Part shown: piece by piece, positions 31,272 to 35,475 of the stretch
How the letters are laid out: every line of letters starts with the position of its first letter
Numbering within the stretch: position 1 is the stretch's first letter
Assembly (NCBI GenBank): GCA_937871935.1
Contig: CALMQI010000248.1
Coordinates: 1-35,475, forward strand
DNA: 35,475 nt
Reading direction: 5' to 3'
Source of the DNA: an uncultured Burkholderiales bacterium
GTDB lineage: Bacteria; Pseudomonadota; Gammaproteobacteria; Burkholderiales; Burkholderiaceae_C
Translations under genes and position numbers: made by a program
Notes under the pieces: model-generated
Databases searched by the model: none
What the model was told of the DNA's origin: nothing
What the model saw: the letters and a program-made list of their open reading frames with translations, nothing else

Positions 31272-32198
31272 ATGGGAAAAGTAGCACTCGCCGCCAAGAT
31301 CACCCACGTGCCTTCGATGTACCTGAGCGAGCTCGACGGCTCACGCAAGGGCACGCGGCAGGACGCCATCGGCGGCCACAGGGAGATCGCGCGCCGTTGC
31401 CGCGAGCTCGGCGTCGACACCATCGTCGTGTTCGACACGCACTGGCTCGTCAACGCCAACTATCACATCAACTGCGCGCCGTTGTTCAAGGGCACCTACA
31501 CCAGCAACGAACTGCCGCACTTCATCGCCAACCTGCCGTACGAGTTTGCGGGCAACCCGGCGCTCGGGCAGTTGCTCGCGCGCGTGTGCAGCGAGCAAGG
31601 GGTGGAGACACTCGCGCACCCGGCTACCACGCTCGGGCCCGAGTACGGCACGCTGGTGCCGATGCGCTACATGAATGCCGACCGGCACTTCAAGTCGGTA
31701 TCGGTGTCGGCGCTGTGCACGGTGCACTACCTGAACGACAGCGCGCGCCTGGGCTGGGCGATGCGAAAGGCGGTGGAGGACCACTACGACGGCACGGTGG
31801 CCTTCCTCGCCAGCGGGAGCTTGAGCCACCGTTTCGCGCAGAACGGTCTCGCGCCGGAGTACGCGTTCAAGATCTGGAGCCCGTTTCTCGAGGAACTCGA
31901 CCACCAGGTGGTGCGCCTGTGGCAGCAGGGCCAGTGGAAGACCTTCTGCGAGATGCTGCCCGAATACGCCGCCAAGGGCCACGGCGAAGGCTTCATGCAC
32001 GACACCGCCATGCTGCTCGGCCTGCTCGGGTGGAGCGCCTACGACGGCAGGGCGGAAGTCATCACGCCGTACTTCGGCGCCTCGGGCACCGGGCAGATCA
32101 ACGTGGTGTTTCCCGTCACGCCGCAGGACGGCCGCGCCGTGCCGCAGCCGCAGGCCTCGCGCGCCGACGGCTACACCTCGGTGGCCACACGGCTCTGA
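31272..32198 (+). CDS. hpaD: 3,4-Dihydroxyphenylacetate 2,3-dioxygenase (class III extradiol)
   Basis: This 308-aa protein of the LigB/HpaD type cleaves homoprotocatechuate with O2 and Fe(II) (or Mn) to 5-carboxymethyl-2-hydroxymuconate semialdehyde, the substrate of HpaE. Features are AAKITHVPSMYLSE near the start, VVFDTHWLVNANYHIN, LAHPATTLGPEYGTLVPMRYMN, and ASGSLSHRFA. Metal-ligand histidines are visible in ITHVPS, FDTHW and LSHRF contexts. GGAGACAGGCAAC precedes the ATG. It is last of the hpa genes here; hpaF, hpaH and hpaI, and the ring hydroxylase hpaBC, are not in the window. Confidence 0.93.
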   Translation: MGKVALAAKITHVPSMYLSELDGSRKGTRQDAIGGHREIARRCRELGVDTIVVFDTHWLVNANYHINCAPLFKGTYTSNELPHFIANLPYEFAGNPALGQLLARVCSEQGVETLAHPATTLGPEYGTLVPMRYMNADRHFKSVSVSALCTVHYLNDSARLGWAMRKAVEDHYDGTVAFLASGSLSHRFAQNGLAPEYAFKIWSPFLEELDHQVVRLWQQGQWKTFCEMLPEYAAKGHGEGFMHDTAMLLGLLGWSAYDGRAEVITPYFGASGTGQINVVFPVTPQDGRAVPQPQASRADGYTSVATRL

Positions 32199-32248
32199 CC
32201 GGGGCCGCCCCGCAGTCGCGATCCCTTCCCGTTGGGTGAGCAGGCCCG

Positions 32249-32271
32249 GGCCGCCGGCGCGGCCGGCGGCC
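32249..32271 (+). terminator. Hairpin downstream of hpaD
   Basis: GGCCGCCGG (32249-32257) pairs with CCGGCGGCC (32263-32271) across a 5-nt loop, 50 nt after the hpaD stop. A T-run is lacking. It may end the hpa operon with help from Rho. Confidence 0.4.
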
Positions 32272-32367
32272 GGGAGTGGCGGCGCGCCAATCTAGGCAAT
32301 TCAGCCCTGTCGTGCGGGTGCGGGTGTGCCTACCGTCCAGGCATCACCGCTCGACCGGAGAACCTCG

Positions 32368-32616
32368 ATGCCGCGCTACCTCGTCGAACGCACCTTCGCT
32401 GCGGCGTGGGCCGCCGCACCCAGCGATACCTCGGCGGCACATGCCCGGCAAGGCGTCACCTGGATCCACTCCTACGTGGCGCCCGATCGGCTGCGCAGCT
32501 ATTGCCTGGTCGACGGGCCCTCGCCCGAGGCCGTGCGCCTGGCCGCGCGTGCCGGCGACCTGCCGGCGGACCGCATCACCGAAGTGCGCTTGCTCGACCC
32601 CTCGTCGATCGCCTGA
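32368..32616 (+). CDS. DUF4242 (nickel-binding-like) small protein
   Basis: This 82-aa protein has the DUF4242 layout: RYLVERTFAAAW at the start, GVTWIHSYVAPDRLRSYCLVDGPSPEAVRLAARAGDLPADRITEVRLLDP. The WxxSYVxxDxxxCxxxxP-E core is that of ferredoxin-like nickel-binding proteins such as SCO4226. GGAG lies 7 nt before the ATG at 32368. The gene is 19 nt before the haloperoxidase-like gene, so probably co-transcribed. Confidence 0.75.
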   Translation: MPRYLVERTFAAAWAAAPSDTSAAHARQGVTWIHSYVAPDRLRSYCLVDGPSPEAVRLAARAGDLPADRITEVRLLDPSSIA

Positions 32617-32635
32617 ACACGCTGGAGTGCATGAC

Positions 32636-33841
32636 ATGACCTCGAAACTCACCGACAACCCGACCGTCCTGGCGGCCGCACTCGCTGCCGCCGTGCTCGC
32701 CACACCCGCCGCCCTCGCCGACGCGGTGACCGACTGGAACCAGCGCGCGATCGACCTCGTCGTCGCCTCCGGCCTCGGCAACCAGCCCGCGCATCGCGTG
32801 CTGGCGATCACGCACACCGCGGCGCTCGACGCGGCGCAGGCCGCCGCGCGCAGCGGCCCGCCGGGTGCCGTGCCTGCGGCGATCGCGGCGGCCCATTGCG
32901 CCGCGCTGACCCGGTTGCTGCCTTCGCAGCAGGCCGCCGTCGATGCCGTGTGCCGCCCGCTGCTCGCGGCACAACCTGGCGGGCCCGACGCGGCGGCCGC
33001 CATCGAGCTCGGCGAGCGCGCGGCGCGCGACGTGCTGGCCCGTCGCGCCGACGACGGTGCCGCCGCGCCCGATACGTACCGGCCGTTCACCACGCCGGGC
33101 CGCTACGTGCCCACCGCGATGCCCGCCGCGCCGCACTGGGGCCAGCGCCGGCCGTGGCTGATGAGTGCACCGACACAGTTCCGGCCCGCACCGCCGCCCG
33201 CGCTCGCCAGCGAGCGCTGGGCGCGCGACTACCAGGAGGTCGCCGCATTCGGCGGCCCGCGCAGCAGTGCGCGCAGCGCCGAGCAGACCGAGGTCGCGCG
33301 CTTCTGGCAGACCACCCACCCGGCCATCTACCACGCGGCATTGCGCGGCGTAGCCGAGCAACCCGGACGCGACGTGCTGCGCAACGCGCGGCTCTTCGCC
33401 GCGTTCACGCAGGCGATCGACGACGCGATGATCGCCGTCTTCGATGCCAAGTACCACCATGCCTTCTGGCGGCCGATCACGGCCATCCGCAACGGCGACG
33501 CCGATGGTCACGACGCCACCGAGCGTGATGCGGGCTGGGTGCCGCTGATCGCCACGCCGATGCATCCGGAGTACCCCTGCGCACACTGCGTGCAGGCCGG
33601 TGTGCTGGGCGCCGTGCTGCGCGCCGAGCTCGGCTCCACCCTGCCTGCACCGGTGCTCGCGACACGAAGTCCCAGTGCCAACGGCGCCACGCGGCGCTGG
33701 ACCAGCGTGCAGGCGCTGGAGCAGGAGGTGGCCGACGCCCGCGTGTGGGGCGGCCTGCACTACCGCTTCTCCACCGAGGCCGGCCTCGAGATGGGTCGCG
33801 CCATCGGTGCGCTCGCGGTGCAGCGCCACCTCGATCCCTGA
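32636..33841 (+). CDS. Vanadium-haloperoxidase-like PAP2-family exported protein
   Basis: This 401-aa protein has a signal peptide (VLAAALAAAVLATPAALADA). Its C-terminal PAP2 domain shows KYHHAFWRPITAIR (K272...R279-P280), HPEYPCAHC (a PSGH-like motif as PCAH, H317) and VWGGLHYRFSTEAG (H375 with R377). These match vanadate or phosphate binding of haloperoxidases and acid phosphatases. The active-site pattern fits the haloperoxidase-like bacterial subfamily, but actual halide use is not proven by sequence. It follows the DUF4242 gene by 19 nt. Confidence 0.85.
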   Translation: MTSKLTDNPTVLAAALAAAVLATPAALADAVTDWNQRAIDLVVASGLGNQPAHRVLAITHTAALDAAQAAARSGPPGAVPAAIAAAHCAALTRLLPSQQAAVDAVCRPLLAAQPGGPDAAAAIELGERAARDVLARRADDGAAAPDTYRPFTTPGRYVPTAMPAAPHWGQRRPWLMSAPTQFRPAPPPALASERWARDYQEVAAFGGPRSSARSAEQTEVARFWQTTHPAIYHAALRGVAEQPGRDVLRNARLFAAFTQAIDDAMIAVFDAKYHHAFWRPITAIRNGDADGHDATERDAGWVPLIATPMHPEYPCAHCVQAGVLGAVLRAELGSTLPAPVLATRSPSANGATRRWTSVQALEQEVADARVWGGLHYRFSTEAGLEMGRAIGALAVQRHLDP

Positions 33842-33972
33842 AGCGCTGGCAGAGCCGAGCCCGGGGGACAACCCGCAGCACGCAGACGCGCACCGGCGCT
33901 CCACCGTCGTGCGCCTGCACGGTAGCATCGCGTACGCGTGTGGCTGTCCATGGCACGCGAACCGGCTTCACG

Positions 33973-34863
33973 ATGGCCACGCTGCTCGAGCGAGAAACCC
34001 TGCAGGCTCAACTGCACGCCCAATGGGATCAGGCCACGGCGGGTTCGGGCCGGCTCGTGTGCGTGGAGGGCGAGGCCGGTATCGGCAAGACGAGCCTGCT
34101 GCGTGCTTTTGCGGGTTCGCTCGCCGGCTCTGCGCGCGTGTTCTGGGGTGGCTGCGAGGCACTGCGCACGCCGCGGCCGCTCGGTGCGCTCGACGACATC
34201 GCCGGGCAGTCCGGCGGTGAGTTGCAGGCATTGCTGTCGCGCGGCGCCGACCGCCATCGCGTGTTCGTGGCCTTCATGGACCTGCTCGCCGAGCGGCCGA
34301 CGCTGGTGGTGCTGGAAGACCTGCACTGGGCCGACGAGGCCACGCTCGACCTGCTGCGCTACGTCGGCCGGCGGGTGATGCGCACGCGCTCGCTGCTGGT
34401 GGCGAGCTTTCGCAGCGACGAGCTGGTCCCCGCGCATCCGCTGCGCACGGTGCTGGGCGACCTGGCCACGACCGGCGTGACGCGCCTCGTGCCCGCGCCG
34501 CTCACGCTCGCGGCCGTGCACACGCTCGGCCTCGGGCATGCGGTCGACCTGGCCGAACTGCACCGCGTGACCGGTGGCAATCCTTTCTTCGTGACCGAGG
34601 TGCTCGCCGCGGGCGGGCAGGGCATGCCCTGCACGGTGCAGGATGCCGTGCTGGCGCGCGCGGCGCGCCTGTCGGCCTCGGCGCGTGCGGTGCTCGATGC
34701 CGCTGCCGTGGCCGGGCCGCGCGTGGAGCCCTGGCTGCTGCAGGCCCTGACCGCGGCCGAGAGCACGGCGATCGACGAGTGCCTGGCCACCGGCGTGTTG
34801 CGGGCCGAAGACGGCGCTTACGTGTTCCGCCATGAGCTCGCGCGCCAGGCCGAACGCTCGCTG
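33973..34863 (+). CDS. AAA ATPase, MalT/LuxR-type regulator, truncated at chimeric junction
   Basis: The first ~297 residues form a STAND-type ATPase. LLERETLQAQLHAQWDQATAGSGRLVCVEGEAGIGKTSLL is Walker A (about 33-41), and RPTLVVLEDLHWADEATLDLLRY is Walker B. SLLVASFRSDEL and LHRVTGGNPFFVTEVLAA follow, then a winged/helical part ending FRHELARQAERSL. Proteins of this class carry a TPR region and a C-terminal LuxR HTH of another ~500 residues. Here the frame instead passes into MreC at about 34,864. The start is ATG 33973. The C-terminal part of the real gene is lost. Confidence 0.82.
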
Positions 34864-35391
34864 CGTGTTGATCGACTTGAAACCGAGAACCTGCACTTGC
34901 GCGGCCTGATCGACATGCGCCCCGGCCTGAGCGTTCGGTCCCAACCGGCCCAGGTGCTGTATGAAGCGAGCGACCCCTACACGCGAAAAGTGATCATCGA
35001 CCGGGGCACGACCGAGGGCGTCGGCCTGGGCTCGCCGGTGATCACCGAAGCAGGCGTGCTCGGGCAAGTCACGCGCGCCTACCCTTACTCGAGCGAAGTC
35101 ACGCTGCTCACCGACAAGGACGCCGCAATTCCAGTGCTGAACGCCCGCAGCCAGACGCGCAGTGCGGCGTTTGGCGGCTTGGGCGGGCTTGAATTGCGCT
35201 TTATCGCAAGCAACGCTGACATACAGGTCGGCGACCGACTGCTGACCTCGGGCGTGGACGGCGTCTATCCAAGCGGAGTGCCGGTGGCGACTGTGGCGCT
35301 CATCGACCGCAAGGCCGATTCGGGTTTCGCTCGCATCATGCTGACCCCTGCCGTCAAGTCCGACGGCGTGCGCCATGTGCTTGTGCTCTAA
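34864..35391 (+). pseudogene. mreC: MreC C-terminal half fused in frame (probable chimeric sequence)
   Basis: From RVDRLETENLHLRGLIDM onward the sequence is typical MreC: SQPAQVLYEASDPYTRKVIIDRGTTEGVGLGSPVITEAGVLGQVTRAYPYSSEVTLLTDKDAAIPVL, then GLGGLELRFIASNADIQVGDRLLTSGVDGVYPSGVPVATV. This is the coiled-coil end plus the beta-barrel part of the periplasmic rod-shape protein. The N-terminal membrane helix is missing. Hand count over 34921-35220 gives about 66% GC against about 73% just before. An AAA ATPase joined to MreC has no biological sense, so a misassembly or library chimera is likely. The mreD that usually follows is not visible in the last 84 bases. Confidence 0.85.
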
Positions 35392-35475
35392 CAATAAGCC
35401 GCTTTGGCTCATCCTGAACGCAACGCGTATCCATGGCTGGCGATATCGGGCCGTATCGGGAGGCATACCGGCCAC

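Noticed and set aside
35392..35475. Start of mreD after mreC
   Set aside because: The 84 bases give no MreD-like membrane start in any frame, and the contig end is already suspect.

Overview
The window reads as one contig from a high-GC (about 70%) betaproteobacterium, most likely Burkholderiales. The evidence for this is the hemD-hemX-hemY order, the HpaR/HpaG1-G2-E-D homoprotocatechuate cluster, a DadA-type dehydrogenase, and short GC-rich intergenic hairpins. Neither contig end is clean. Bases 1-49 are Illumina P7/index/read-2 adapter joined to a truncated hemD. Near 34,860 an AAA (MalT/LuxR-type) regulator runs in frame into the C-terminal half of MreC with lower GC, which looks like a chimeric join.

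Layout. 50-3199: haem genes hemD (5' truncated), hemX, hemY, then tRNA-Arg(ACG) and a terminator. 3268-8547: a 5.2 kb segment bounded by the intact tRNA-Arg and a 43-nt copy of its 3' part (41/43 identical), like a tRNA-integrated island with no integrase left. It carries a beta-helix exported protein, a histone-deacetylase-family hydrolase and an aldolase / 2-hydroxyacid dehydrogenase / SDR operon. Its right end is a scar of three gene remnants.

8965-20770 is the most interesting part. It holds a PrsW-family intramembrane protease, a VWA protein, a PP2C phosphatase and a Ser/Thr kinase with Zn ribbon (the set resembles the TerY-P triad), then a sigma-70-like factor, a double zinc-finger anti-sigma-like membrane protein with Sel1 repeats, a further membrane protein, a secreted papain-fold (Tox-PL-like) protein, a Sel1 exported protein and two other exported proteins. 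Five transcription units share an upstream motif, AAT(A/G)TCG(G/C)-N11-CGTCT(T/C)CA, always 56-71 nt or so before the start codon. I read this as the promoter recognised by the cluster's own sigma factor. The kinase and the PrsW protein share a C-terminal FHA-like domain. Together they suggest a phosphorylation-gated sigma/anti-sigma switch with intramembrane proteolysis that controls an envelope regulon.

20842-24214: a PAS sensor histidine kinase, an MgtC-family protein and a DUF1566 protein. 24227-27594: a RutG-like pyrimidine permease, a periplasmic-binding-fold protein, and dadA. 27639-32198: hpaR, hpaG1, hpaG2, hpaE and hpaD, with a clear sigma-70 promoter and an overlapping palindromic HpaR-type operator. 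32368-33841: a DUF4242 protein and a vanadium-haloperoxidase-like PAP2 protein. 33973 to the end: the chimeric AAA/MreC reading frame. No stretch over 300 bases is without a gene or gene remnant.
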